Positions 1-6,504 of a stretch of DNA of 8,853 nt are shown piece after piece (within the stretch, counting starts at the first letter, position 1; every line of letters starts with the position of its first letter). The translations under genes were made by a program, and so were the position numbers. A model generated the notes under the pieces. That model was not told the origin of the DNA. It searched no databases and was given only the letters and a program-made list of their open reading frames with translations. Source of the DNA: Sphingobacteriaceae bacterium (lineage in GTDB: Bacteria; Bacteroidota; Bacteroidia; B-17B0; Aurantibacillaceae); assembly GCA_023251695.1 (NCBI GenBank), contig JAHEYE010000079.1:3551-12403 (forward strand), in the 5' to 3' direction.

Positions 1-491
1 TCTTTTATTTTTTCCAGTTCATCGCCCCACATTTTTTTATAATCGCCTTCTAAAACCAAAGTGGATTCACCATCGTTATTAAACCAGGCTTTCTGAATTA
101 ACTCGTCTTTTAATTGTCCCGGTGTCCAGCCCGAATAACCCATGAAAAACTTCACGTTATGTGATTTTACCTGACCGTGATCAATCATGTGCGCTAATTC
201 AAAAAAATTGCCGCCCCACCATAAACCGTCTTTTATTTCAATACTCTCACTTAAATTGTTTCCTAAATTATGGATATAAAATAATTGGTCTTTAGCAACC
301 GGTCCGCCCTCAAAAATCGGAAAATTGCCATTTTTTATATGCGGAAAAAGATCGCGTAGCATGAAATCGGTTCTGAAATTAAGCACAAAGCCCAATGAAC
401 CCTCATCGTTATCCTCCGTTAAATAAATAACGGCGCGTTTAAAGTAACCGTCCTGTAACATGGGATGTGCTATTAAAAAATCGCCTTGCAT
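1..491 (-). CDS. YqgE/AlgH family protein (UPF0301/DUF179), C-terminus cut by window edge
   Basis: The minus strand is open from ATG at 491 to the left edge (163 codons plus 2 bases), so the 3' end lies outside the window. The translation begins MQGDFLIAHPML and has the family hallmarks: a TEDNDEGSLGFVLN block (residues 25-38), the FEGGPV motif (60-65) and GYSGWTPGQL (118-127). The family is usually a little under 190 residues, so about 20-25 C-terminal residues are missing. The biochemical function is unknown. AlgH was named for an effect on alginate regulation in Pseudomonas, and that should not be transferred here. No signal peptide is visible, so it is probably cytoplasmic. It diverges from pdxH, and from memory the two genes are often close in Bacteroidota. 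A TAnnTTTG box lies 22 bases upstream of the ATG. Confidence 0.93.
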   Translation of the reverse strand, partial: MQGDFLIAHPMLQDGYFKRAVIYLTEDNDEGSLGFVLNFRTDFMLRDLFPHIKNGNFPIFEGGPVAKDQLFYIHNLGNNLSESIEIKDGLWWGGNFFELAHMIDHGQVKSHNVKFFMGYSGWTPGQLKDELIQKAWFNNDGESTLVLEGDYKKMWGDELEKIK

Positions 492-513
492 AATGCTAAA
501 TTAAGTAATAATT

Positions 514-521
514 CAAAATTA
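514..521 (-). promoter_or_regulatory. Putative -7 promoter box for the yqgE-like gene
   Basis: On the minus strand this reads TAATTTTG, an exact match to the Bacteroidota primary-sigma -7 consensus TAnnTTTG, 22 bases upstream of the ATG. No clear -33 TTTG lies at the expected 17-23-base distance, because that position falls inside repeat copy A. In an AT-rich gap such an 8-mer can arise by chance, so this is only a candidate. Confidence 0.4.
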
Positions 522-598
522 TGCCACAAAAGCCCTAAAACACTAAATATCGTAAAACCATATTTAGTGAAATTTTGGGCTTTCGTGATTTAGTGGCG
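522..598. repeat. MITE/REP-like imperfect inverted repeat, copy A
   Basis: About 77 bp starting TGCCACAAAA and ending TTTCGTGATTTAGTGGCG. The outer ends are inverted (GCCAC / GTGGC), and the arms also match internally: CACTAAATAT at 541-550 pairs with ATATTTAGTG at 560-569, and AGCCC at 531-535 pairs with GGGCT at 577-581. The right arm carries about 10 extra bases. Copy B at 7291-7378 shares 20 of the first 22 bases and 19 of the last 20, in the same orientation. There is no coding capacity and no obvious target-site duplication. It resembles the GCCAC-ended dispersed intergenic repeats of Bacteroidota and is probably non-autonomous. Confidence 0.75.
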
Positions 599-647
599 GA
601 AATCCGTAATACCAATAAGAATCATATATACTTAATGCAATAAATTG

Positions 648-655
648 TACATTTG
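648..655 (+). promoter_or_regulatory. Putative -7 promoter box for pdxH
   Basis: TACATTTG matches the Bacteroidota -7 consensus TAnnTTTG exactly. It ends 12 bases before the ATG at 668, which predicts a very short leader. It overlaps the in-frame TTG at 653 and so argues against that codon as the start. No convincing -33 TTTG is seen about 19 bases further upstream. Confidence 0.42.
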
Positions 656-667
656 AAAAAGAAATTT

Positions 668-1318
668 ATGGGAGCTTTACGCGACGAAATAAAAAAATTG
701 AGAGAGGATTTCATTAAAGGAACCTTAACAGATGCAGCGGCTAAAGCCAACCCGTTTGAGCAGTTTGAATTATGGTTGAGTCAGGCTGTTGAAGCTAAAG
801 TTCCCGAAGTGCAGGCTGTTCATCTTGCCACAGTTTCAAATGAAGGAAAGCCAAGTTCGCGCATTGTTTACATCCGTGAATTTGAAAATAACATATTTTG
901 GATTTACACTAATTATAATTCACGCAAAGCAAAAGAGTTATTGCAAAACCCACAAATGAGTTTCACTTTTTTCTGGCCCGAATTAGAACGACAAATCCGT
1001 ATTGAAGGAGTTGCCACAAAAGCAGATAAAGCACAAAGCGATAATTATTTTAAAAACCGTCCACGCGAGTCACAAATCGGCGCATGGGCTTCTAATCAAA
1101 GTGGTGTTTTAAAAAGCAGAGATGAATTAGAAGCTAATGTTGAAACAATCCGTAAAAAATTTGAAGGAAAAGATGTTCCTCGTCCGGATTTTTGGGGCGG
1201 CTTCGAAATAAAAGCAGACTATTACGAATTCTGGCAAGGAAGGAAAAGCAGATTGCACGATAGGATTTCGTATACGTTAGAAAAAGATAAGTGGGTTATT
1301 AGGAGATTGGCGCCGTGA
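668..1318 (+). CDS. pdxH: Pyridoxine/pyridoxamine 5'-phosphate oxidase (PdxH)
   Basis: An FMN-dependent cytoplasmic enzyme that oxidises pyridoxamine or pyridoxine 5'-phosphate to pyridoxal 5'-phosphate, the last step of B6 cofactor synthesis and salvage. The 216-residue product has the usual family length. It starts with the typical LRDEIKKLREDF helix, followed by the FMN-binding split-barrel stretch SSRIVYIREF and YTNYNSRKAKEL. The PdxH signature EFWQGRKSRLHDR lies at residues 187-199, and the protein ends in the typical RRLAP. The frame stays open upstream to a TTG at 653, but ATG at 668 is preferred because it places the N-terminus where family members begin and because a TAnnTTTG box covers the TTG. 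All key motifs are intact. It is followed by a hairpin pair and a ureohydrolase gene 91 bases downstream. Confidence 0.97.
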   Translation: MGALRDEIKKLREDFIKGTLTDAAAKANPFEQFELWLSQAVEAKVPEVQAVHLATVSNEGKPSSRIVYIREFENNIFWIYTNYNSRKAKELLQNPQMSFTFFWPELERQIRIEGVATKADKAQSDNYFKNRPRESQIGAWASNQSGVLKSRDELEANVETIRKKFEGKDVPRPDFWGGFEIKADYYEFWQGRKSRLHDRISYTLEKDKWVIRRLAP

Positions 1319-1321
1319 CTT

Positions 1322-1348
1322 CGGTGGCTTCGACAAGCTCAGCCACCG
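1322..1348 (+). repeat. REP-like hairpin 1 (CTTCGACAAGCTCAG family)
   Basis: A stem GGTGGCT / AGCCACC (1323-1329 with 1341-1347, extended by C1322-G1348) encloses the 11-base loop TCGACAAGCTC. It starts four bases after the pdxH stop codon. The core CTTCGACAAGCTCAG (1328-1342) recurs as a perfect inverted copy in hairpin 2 (1377-1391). There is no T-run, so it is not a classic rho-independent terminator, though it could protect the pdxH mRNA end. Confidence 0.75.
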
Positions 1349-1371
1349 GTTCCGTTGCCTTCTGAAACCCC

Positions 1372-1396
1372 GTTGCCTGAGCTTGTCGAAGGCAAC
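1372..1396 (+). repeat. REP-like hairpin 2, inverted partner of hairpin 1
   Basis: A stem GTTGCCT / AGGCAAC (1372-1378 with 1390-1396) encloses the loop GAGCTTGTCGA, the exact reverse complement of hairpin 1's loop. Compared with the reverse complement of hairpin 1, the stem differs at two base pairs, and each difference is compensated on the opposite strand. It ends 13 bases before the ATG of the ureohydrolase gene, so on a pdxH read-through transcript it would lie next to that start codon. Confidence 0.75.
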
Positions 1397-1409
1397 ATTA
1401 AAAAACATT

Positions 1410-2471
1410 ATGAATAAGAAAGAGAAAATAAAAAATTTTGATGCCAACAGCATTGGCGACACAACAGCAGGAATGTTTGGTTTGCCATTTACTTTGGAGG
1501 AATGTGAAACAGTTTTAATTCCTGTGCCTTGGGAAGTAACGGTGAGTTACGGAGGAGGAACAGCCAACGGACCGAAAGCTATTCACGAAGCATCGTATCA
1601 GGTAGATTTATATGATCCGTTAGTAAAGGATGCCTGGCATTTAGGAATTGGAATGGATAAAGAAAATAAAGCCATTCGCACAAAAAGTAATGCATTAAGA
1701 AAAAAAGCAGAAGCATTAATAAATGCAATGGCTGCCGGAAAAGATGTAAATAAAAATAAAGTGCATCAAAAATCTGTAAAGGAAATTCACGACGGTTGTT
1801 TGTGGATGAACAAGACGGTAAAAGAACGCGTATTACATTTCTTGAATCAAAATAAAATTGTCGGTTTAATTGGCGGAGATCATTCAACTCCATTGGGCAT
1901 GATGCAGGCTTTAGCCGAGAAATTCGGAAAGTTTACTGTTTTGCAAATTGATGCACACGCTGATTTACGGATTGCTTACGAAGGCTTTGAATTTTCTCAC
2001 GCGTCAATCATGTACAACGCACTTAAAATAAAAGAAGTTGAAAAATTAGTGCAGGTAGGAATAAGAGATTATTGCGAAGAGGAATTAAATATTATAAACG
2101 AATCGAAAGGAAGAGTAAAAACTTTTTTCGACCGCGACATAAAACAAACTATGTACAATGGCGATTCCTGGGACAGAATTTGTAACCGTATCGTAAATGA
2201 ATTACCGCAAAAAATTTATTTAAGTTTTGATATCGACGGATTAGACCCAAAATTATGTCCGAACACCGGCACGCCGGTTGCTGGTGGTTTTGAAACTGAA
2301 CAAGTTTTATTTCTCTTGGAAAAAATCGTAAAATCAGGCAAACAAATAATTGCTTTCGATATAAATGAAGTCACACCCGCCAAAGGAAACGACTGGAATG
2401 AAAACGTAGCCGCGCGTTTATTATACCGCATTGCTAATATGGTAGCGATGAGTAATGGGAGGAAGGGGTAG
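1410..2471 (+). CDS. Ureohydrolase (arginase/agmatinase family), probable agmatinase
   Basis: A 353-residue, manganese-dependent ureohydrolase. All three metal-binding motifs are present: GGDHS (155-159), DAHAD (181-185) and SFDIDGLDP (272-280). The predicted ligands are His158, Asp181, His183, Asp185, Asp274 and Asp276. The family hydrolyses guanidino groups, releasing urea (agmatinase, arginase) or formamide (formimidoylglutamase). Agmatinase, giving putrescine, is my preferred call because long proteins of about 350 residues with this N-terminus are usually annotated that way in Bacteroidota. Arginase is not excluded, and no arginine decarboxylase gene is in view to settle it. The frame extends upstream to a TTG at 1383, but that lies inside hairpin 2, so ATG at 1410 is chosen. 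No Shine-Dalgarno is seen, as expected for this phylum. No signal peptide; cytoplasmic. Confidence 0.93.
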   Translation: MNKKEKIKNFDANSIGDTTAGMFGLPFTLEECETVLIPVPWEVTVSYGGGTANGPKAIHEASYQVDLYDPLVKDAWHLGIGMDKENKAIRTKSNALRKKAEALINAMAAGKDVNKNKVHQKSVKEIHDGCLWMNKTVKERVLHFLNQNKIVGLIGGDHSTPLGMMQALAEKFGKFTVLQIDAHADLRIAYEGFEFSHASIMYNALKIKEVEKLVQVGIRDYCEEELNIINESKGRVKTFFDRDIKQTMYNGDSWDRICNRIVNELPQKIYLSFDIDGLDPKLCPNTGTPVAGGFETEQVLFLLEKIVKSGKQIIAFDINEVTPAKGNDWNENVAARLLYRIANMVAMSNGRKG

Positions 2472-2472
2472 T

Positions 2473-2504
2473 TTTGATTATTGAGGATTTTTTTACTATC
2501 TTTA
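2473..2504 (+). promoter_or_regulatory. Putative sigma-A-type promoter for the propeller gene
   Basis: TTTG at 2473-2476 is separated by 20 bases from TATCTTTA at 2497-2504. This matches the Bacteroidota pattern of TTTG, 17-23 bases, then TAnnTTTG, with one mismatch in the last base. The -33 element starts two bases after the ureohydrolase stop codon, and the -7 box ends 15 bases before the ATG at 2520. This is the only promoter candidate here with both elements at the right spacing. Confidence 0.45.
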
Positions 2505-2519
2505 ATTACCGCTTTTGTC

Positions 2520-4217
2520 ATGATGAAAAGAATTCTACACACTATTCTGATTTTAATTTTTTTCTGTACTCAGGTTAGAGCTCAAATACCAACTTTAACT
2601 TGGGCAAAAAACATAGGAAGTGTCGGCTCAGATTGGAGTCAGTCATTAACACTTGATGTTTCGGGTAACATTTGTTCAACGGGTATTTTTCAGGGTAATG
2701 TCGATTTTGATCCGGGTCCCGGTACTTATACTTTAGGAAGTTTAGGAAGCTATGATACGTATATCAGTAAACTGGACGCGAACGGAAATTTTATTTGGGC
2801 AAGAAGTGTTGGGGGTAATAGCGGCACAATCTATGGGTTATCTATAGACACAGACGTGCTTGGTAATATTTATTTATCCGGAGGCTTCACGGGTACAGTT
2901 GATCTTGATCCGGGTCCCGCTTCTTTTACGGCGGCTTCGCTGGGCCTTTACGATATTTTTATTTTGAAATTAGATGTGAACGGTAATTTTTTATGGGCAA
3001 AGCAAATTGGCAGCAGCAATCAAGATATGGGATTATCAATAGCAATTGACGGCGCGGGTAATGTCTGCGTTTCGGGTTATTATTACGGTTTAGCGGATTT
3101 TGATCCGGGAGCTGCAACATATAATCTTCCGTGTACCGGAGCTCAGGACCTTTATATTTTAAAGTTAGATACCGGGGGTAATTTTATGTGGGTTGCCACA
3201 ATGGGTGGAACCGGCAGCGATGTCAATGACGCTCACGCATTAACTATTGATGGAAAAGATAATATTTATGCCACAGGATATTTTGTGGGCACAATTGATT
3301 TTGATCCGGGGCCGGGTACATACACGCTCAGTTCAACAAGCAAACAGCTTTATGTATTGAGACTGGGTCCTTCAGGAAATTTCAAATGGGTAAAGGCAGC
3401 GAGTACTCCAACTACATCAGGCGCATCTAATATGGGCTTGGCGATCAATGTTGATGTATCAGGAAATGTTTTAACTACGGGTTTATTCGGTCCCGGTGTT
3501 GATTTTGATCCCGGACCGGGAGTGAACAGTCTTGGTACCGGCGGCATGTTTGTATGGAAATTGGATTCTCTTGGTAATTTTGCGTGGGCAAAAGAATTTA
3601 CAGGCACTTTGTCTCATGAACCATATTCTATTACCACTGATGTGACAGGTAATGTTTATTTCAGCGGTTATTTTACAGGCACTAATGATTTTGATCCTGG
3701 ACCGGGCACCTATTCTTATACTTCTTCAGGTAATAAAGATATGTTTATTGTCAAACTTGATGTTTTGGGAAATCTGACTTGGGCACTTCCTTTTGGCGCT
3801 AGCAGTTTTGATGCCGCCTACGACGTGGTTACAGATGTTTCAAATAATTTATATGTAACAGGTTATTTTTCGAGTGTGGTTGACTTTGACCCGGGGCCGG
3901 GAACATTTACAATGACTGCAGGGAGCAGTAATATCTTTGTGATGAAGCTGGCTCAATCACCACTAATGATAAATGAAATTACAGATCAGGGGCTAATAAG
4001 TATTTATCCAAATCCTGCAGCGGAAACAATAAACATTTGTTCGCGGTCAAAAATAAATTCGGTAAAAGTATTTAGTGTGGATGGAAAAGTAGTTTTGGAG
4101 AAAGTAGTTAAAGATGTTTCTGCGGTTATAAATATTTCCGAATTAAAGGCTGGGATTTATTTTGTTGAAGTAAATGCCCAGGGAGAGAGTCATAGAACGA
4201 AAGTAGTGAAGGAGTAA
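2520..4217 (+). CDS. Secreted seven-repeat beta-propeller-like protein with T9SS sorting domain
   Basis: A 565-residue predicted secreted or surface protein. Residues 1-21 form a signal peptide (MMKR, hydrophobic ILHTILILIFFC, cleavage at RA|Q). The mature part holds seven copies of a 62-68-residue unit. Each has the motif D-F/L-D-P-G (at residues 62, 128, 193, 260, 328, 390 and 455), and most continue into a KLD..GNF.WA strand and a GN.Y.SG.F strand. This is typical of SBBP-type propeller repeats, and seven units fit one closed seven-blade propeller. A T9SS type A sorting domain occupies about 493-565: IYPNPAAE, VFSVDGKVV, ISELKAGIYFVEV and a basic KVVKE end. The ligand or role is unknown; binding or adhesion is only a guess. 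ATG at 2520 (or 2523) is preferred over an in-frame TTG at 2481, which overlaps the putative promoter. Confidence 0.92.
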   Translation: MMKRILHTILILIFFCTQVRAQIPTLTWAKNIGSVGSDWSQSLTLDVSGNICSTGIFQGNVDFDPGPGTYTLGSLGSYDTYISKLDANGNFIWARSVGGNSGTIYGLSIDTDVLGNIYLSGGFTGTVDLDPGPASFTAASLGLYDIFILKLDVNGNFLWAKQIGSSNQDMGLSIAIDGAGNVCVSGYYYGLADFDPGAATYNLPCTGAQDLYILKLDTGGNFMWVATMGGTGSDVNDAHALTIDGKDNIYATGYFVGTIDFDPGPGTYTLSSTSKQLYVLRLGPSGNFKWVKAASTPTTSGASNMGLAINVDVSGNVLTTGLFGPGVDFDPGPGVNSLGTGGMFVWKLDSLGNFAWAKEFTGTLSHEPYSITTDVTGNVYFSGYFTGTNDFDPGPGTYSYTSSGNKDMFIVKLDVLGNLTWALPFGASSFDAAYDVVTDVSNNLYVTGYFSSVVDFDPGPGTFTMTAGSSNIFVMKLAQSPLMINEITDQGLISIYPNPAAETINICSRSKINSVKVFSVDGKVVLEKVVKDVSAVINISELKAGIYFVEVNAQGESHRTKVVKE

Positions 4218-4254
4218 TTATTTTTTATTACCTTAGTAAAAATTTATAATACCC

Positions 4255-4608
4255 ATGAAAAAATTATTTTTTATTTCAGCCGTCTATTTTCTTAGTCAAA
4301 TCTCTTTTGCTCAGATAAATATTGAGACTCAAAAAAAAGTTGAGTCAGCAAACGATCCAAAGATAGCTGAGTTCAAAGCAAGTCATGCTAACATGACTGA
4401 AAAGAATGCACAATCTATCGAAGCTGCAAACTATTTCGGATACAACGAAACTTTAAAATCTTATTTAAGTAACGGAACCATTCCAAGCGAAACGCCTAAA
4501 TCAGATGGGACACTTTCAAAAGAGCAATATGTAAAAGTATTGAACGATTGGATATCCAAGAATCAACATTTGGTAAAACCTGAACATAAGAATTCATTAA
4601 TTAAATAG
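4255..4608 (+). CDS. Small secreted protein of unknown function
   Basis: A 117-residue protein that I do not recognise. The first 19 residues are a clear signal peptide (MKKLFFISAVYFLSQISFA) with cleavage before Gln20. There is no lipobox cysteine, so it is probably periplasmic or released rather than a lipoprotein. The mature part of about 98 residues is hydrophilic, lacks cysteine, is rich in Lys, Asn, Ser and Glu, and looks mainly helical with a looped centre (NGTIPSETPKSDG). It carries no T9SS tail, unlike both neighbours, so it would leave the cell by another route or stay in the periplasm. It begins 37 bases after the propeller gene and ends nine bases before the next secreted gene, suggesting co-transcription with the latter. 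The signal peptide and this context support it as a real gene. Confidence 0.8.
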   Translation: MKKLFFISAVYFLSQISFAQINIETQKKVESANDPKIAEFKASHANMTEKNAQSIEAANYFGYNETLKSYLSNGTIPSETPKSDGTLSKEQYVKVLNDWISKNQHLVKPEHKNSLIK

Positions 4609-4617
4609 TAATTTTCA

Positions 4618-6495
4618 ATGAAAAAATTTTACAAACTTGCTTTCATTCTTGCTGTTTTCTTTTCAGCGAAAATCACGGCGCAAATGGGTTGTTTAACACC
4701 GAGTTTAGGAGTTTACGATGCCATAACTTATGCTTCAATGACCGCAACTGTACCTTGTACGTATACGAATATTATCAGGGTTAGTCCTACTCAATTTGCT
4801 GTTGGTAACAATGCTACAAGTCCCTGTATGAGAGTTATTATCGGACTTACAAATCCCAACGCGGCTACCAACAATTCGTTAGCAATAGGCGAAGGTACAA
4901 TCAATCCATATATAAATTTATGCAGTTCCGGTTGTTATGCTGTCCTTCCAAACTCAACTTCTTATACATTTTCTCTTCTCGGGTTGGACCCTACACTAAA
5001 CCACGGGTACAATTTTTGTAACACCAATGTTGCATCAAACATGAATTATACTATTGCAAGTTGTTACAATAGTGTGCCTTTATCAAGCGGTGTTTGGAGT
5101 AATACTGTTGCGGGAGGTTGTCAGACTGTGAACATCCCTGCTAATTCTCCTATAGGAATAGCTGTATATTCGATCTCACCAGGTATAGCACCTACTGCAT
5201 CTCTTAGTGCTAACACCGGCGATCTTTATCTGGATACCTATCTTATGGCGCAGGGAATTTATACCATAACTTATTCGTTTAATAGCCAAGCCGCCTGTTC
5301 TGTTGTTGTTACAAGAACAATTTCAATCACTAATCCTTATGTCGCAAGTTGGACTGCCGTTGGCCCTTATTGTTCAAATGCATCCTGTGTAAATTTAAAT
5401 CCTCAAATAACAGGAACGCCCGGTGGAACTTTTACGGCGACTTCAGGAGTTACGAGTAATTCATTTTGTCCTTCTTTATCCGGCCCGGGAACTTTTCCTG
5501 TTACTTATACGGTTGGTGTAAGCCCTACATGTGGTAATACAAGCACAAATAATATTACGGTGAATGCTGCTCCTACTGTTTCAATAGGAGGAGGACCTTT
5601 TGTTTGTTCAGGAAACTCTGCTTTATTATCAGTTGTTGGTGCAGCAAGTTCATATACATGGAACACGGGCGCTACAACAAATACTATAAATGTTACACCA
5701 ACAGTAACTACAGTTTATTCTGTTGCAGTTACCAATGCAGCGGGTTGTCTCGGCACAGCAATTTTAAATTTAAGTGTAAATATTACTCCTACTGTAACGG
5801 CAAGCACACCTTCTGCAGTTTGTGCCTTTAGTACTGTTTGTTTGTCAGTAAGCGGAGCATCCTCTTATAGTTGGGCTGGTCCATGCGGATTTAGTTCGGG
5901 GTTACAAAATCCTTGTTTTCCGGCGAGCAGTTCTTGTATGTGTACATATACTGTAATTGGAAATTCACTTGGCTGTATAGATATAGCAACAGTTTGTATC
6001 AATGCAGTTGCTCCAACTATATTTAATGTCAGCAGTACTAATTCAGTGCTTTGTGTCGGACAAACTGCAACATTAACTACTAACGTCGGAGCTATGACAT
6101 ATACTTGGAGCACTTCTGCGACCGGTTCGGTGATCGTAGTTTCGCCAACAACAACTACTACTTATTCGGTGGATGGTACAAACACAAACGGTTGTATAAC
6201 CGGTGCTACTTTTACACAAACAGTTTCAACCTGTGCAGGCATCAATGAATTGTCTTCGAATACTGAAGTAATTATTTTCCCTAATCCCGCTAAAGAACAA
6301 ATTACTATTTCGTATTCATCGCCGATTAAAACAATAAAAATATTTAGTGTGGATGGAAAATTAGTTCTTCAGAAAAACAACACCGATAATTCACTTTCAC
6401 AAACCATAAATATTTCTGAATTAAGATCAGGAATCTATTTTGTGAATTGTGTAATTGGCGGAAAAGAAAATTACTTTAAAGTAATTAAAGAGTAA
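4618..6495 (+). CDS. Secreted Ig-like-repeat, Cys-rich protein with T9SS sorting domain
   Basis: A 625-residue predicted surface or adhesin-like protein. The signal peptide is residues 1-21 (MKKFYKLAFILAVFFSAKITA|Q). The N-terminal region to about residue 240 is cysteine-rich and unlike families I recognise. It is followed by Ig-like, Ser/Thr-rich repeats. At least three are clear, with the lead cysteine at residues 330, 402 and 479; units 1 and 3 follow a C.G..A.L, Y.W.T.AT, ..V.PT.TT.YSV, N..GC pattern. The middle unit has an atypical Cys-rich insert. Repeats of this type are common in large Bacteroidota adhesins. A T9SS type A tail occupies about 551-625 (IFPNPAKEQI, IFSVDGKLV, ISELRSGIYFVN, KVIKE). 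The function is not known; adhesion is inferred from architecture. The stop codon abuts the convergent nucleotidyltransferase gene with no gap. Confidence 0.92.
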   Translation: MKKFYKLAFILAVFFSAKITAQMGCLTPSLGVYDAITYASMTATVPCTYTNIIRVSPTQFAVGNNATSPCMRVIIGLTNPNAATNNSLAIGEGTINPYINLCSSGCYAVLPNSTSYTFSLLGLDPTLNHGYNFCNTNVASNMNYTIASCYNSVPLSSGVWSNTVAGGCQTVNIPANSPIGIAVYSISPGIAPTASLSANTGDLYLDTYLMAQGIYTITYSFNSQAACSVVVTRTISITNPYVASWTAVGPYCSNASCVNLNPQITGTPGGTFTATSGVTSNSFCPSLSGPGTFPVTYTVGVSPTCGNTSTNNITVNAAPTVSIGGGPFVCSGNSALLSVVGAASSYTWNTGATTNTINVTPTVTTVYSVAVTNAAGCLGTAILNLSVNITPTVTASTPSAVCAFSTVCLSVSGASSYSWAGPCGFSSGLQNPCFPASSSCMCTYTVIGNSLGCIDIATVCINAVAPTIFNVSSTNSVLCVGQTATLTTNVGAMTYTWSTSATGSVIVVSPTTTTTYSVDGTNTNGCITGATFTQTVSTCAGINELSSNTEVIIFPNPAKEQITISYSSPIKTIKIFSVDGKLVLQKNNTDNSLSQTINISELRSGIYFVNCVIGGKENYFKVIKE

Positions 6496-6504
6496 TTACT
6501 TTTT
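6478..6504 (+). terminator. Hairpin terminator spanning the convergent stop codons
   Basis: A perfect 10-bp stem, AAAGTAATTA (6478-6487) with TAATTACTTT (6493-6502), has a five-base loop and is followed by further T residues. It contains the TAA stops of both the Ig-like gene (6493-6495) and the minus-strand nucleotidyltransferase gene (6496-6498). The stem is AT-only apart from two G-C pairs, so its strength is uncertain. On the minus strand the downstream T-run is poorer, so it should mainly end plus-strand transcription. Confidence 0.6.

Noticed and set aside
653..667. TTG start adding five residues (MKKKF) to PdxH
   Set aside because: The codon lies within an exact -7 box, and the family N-terminus fits the ATG at 668.
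1351..1378. Direct repeat of CCGTTGCCT between the hairpins
   Set aside because: It is only nine bases, and the second copy is part of hairpin 2; it may be a remnant of another repeat half but cannot be supported.
1383..1409. TTG start adding nine residues to the ureohydrolase
   Set aside because: It lies in the loop of hairpin 2, a repeat, and the residues do not resemble a family N-terminus.
1277..1462. Minus-strand open frame across the hairpin pair
   Set aside because: It covers the 3' end of pdxH, two repeats and the 5' end of the ureohydrolase gene; its composition is repeat-derived with no recognisable domain.
2481..2519. TTG start extending the propeller protein
   Set aside because: It would overlap the putative promoter and add a second hydrophobic run before a good MMKR signal peptide.
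2703..3900. Regularly spaced GATTTTGATCC.GG units as a possible CRISPR or DNA repeat array
   Set aside because: They are in frame, about 200 bp apart with coding sequence between, and encode the propeller blade motif.
5604..6113. Open frames overlapping the Ig-like gene in other frames
   Set aside because: They arise from the low-complexity Ser/Thr/Asn-rich repeats of the true gene and have no independent support.
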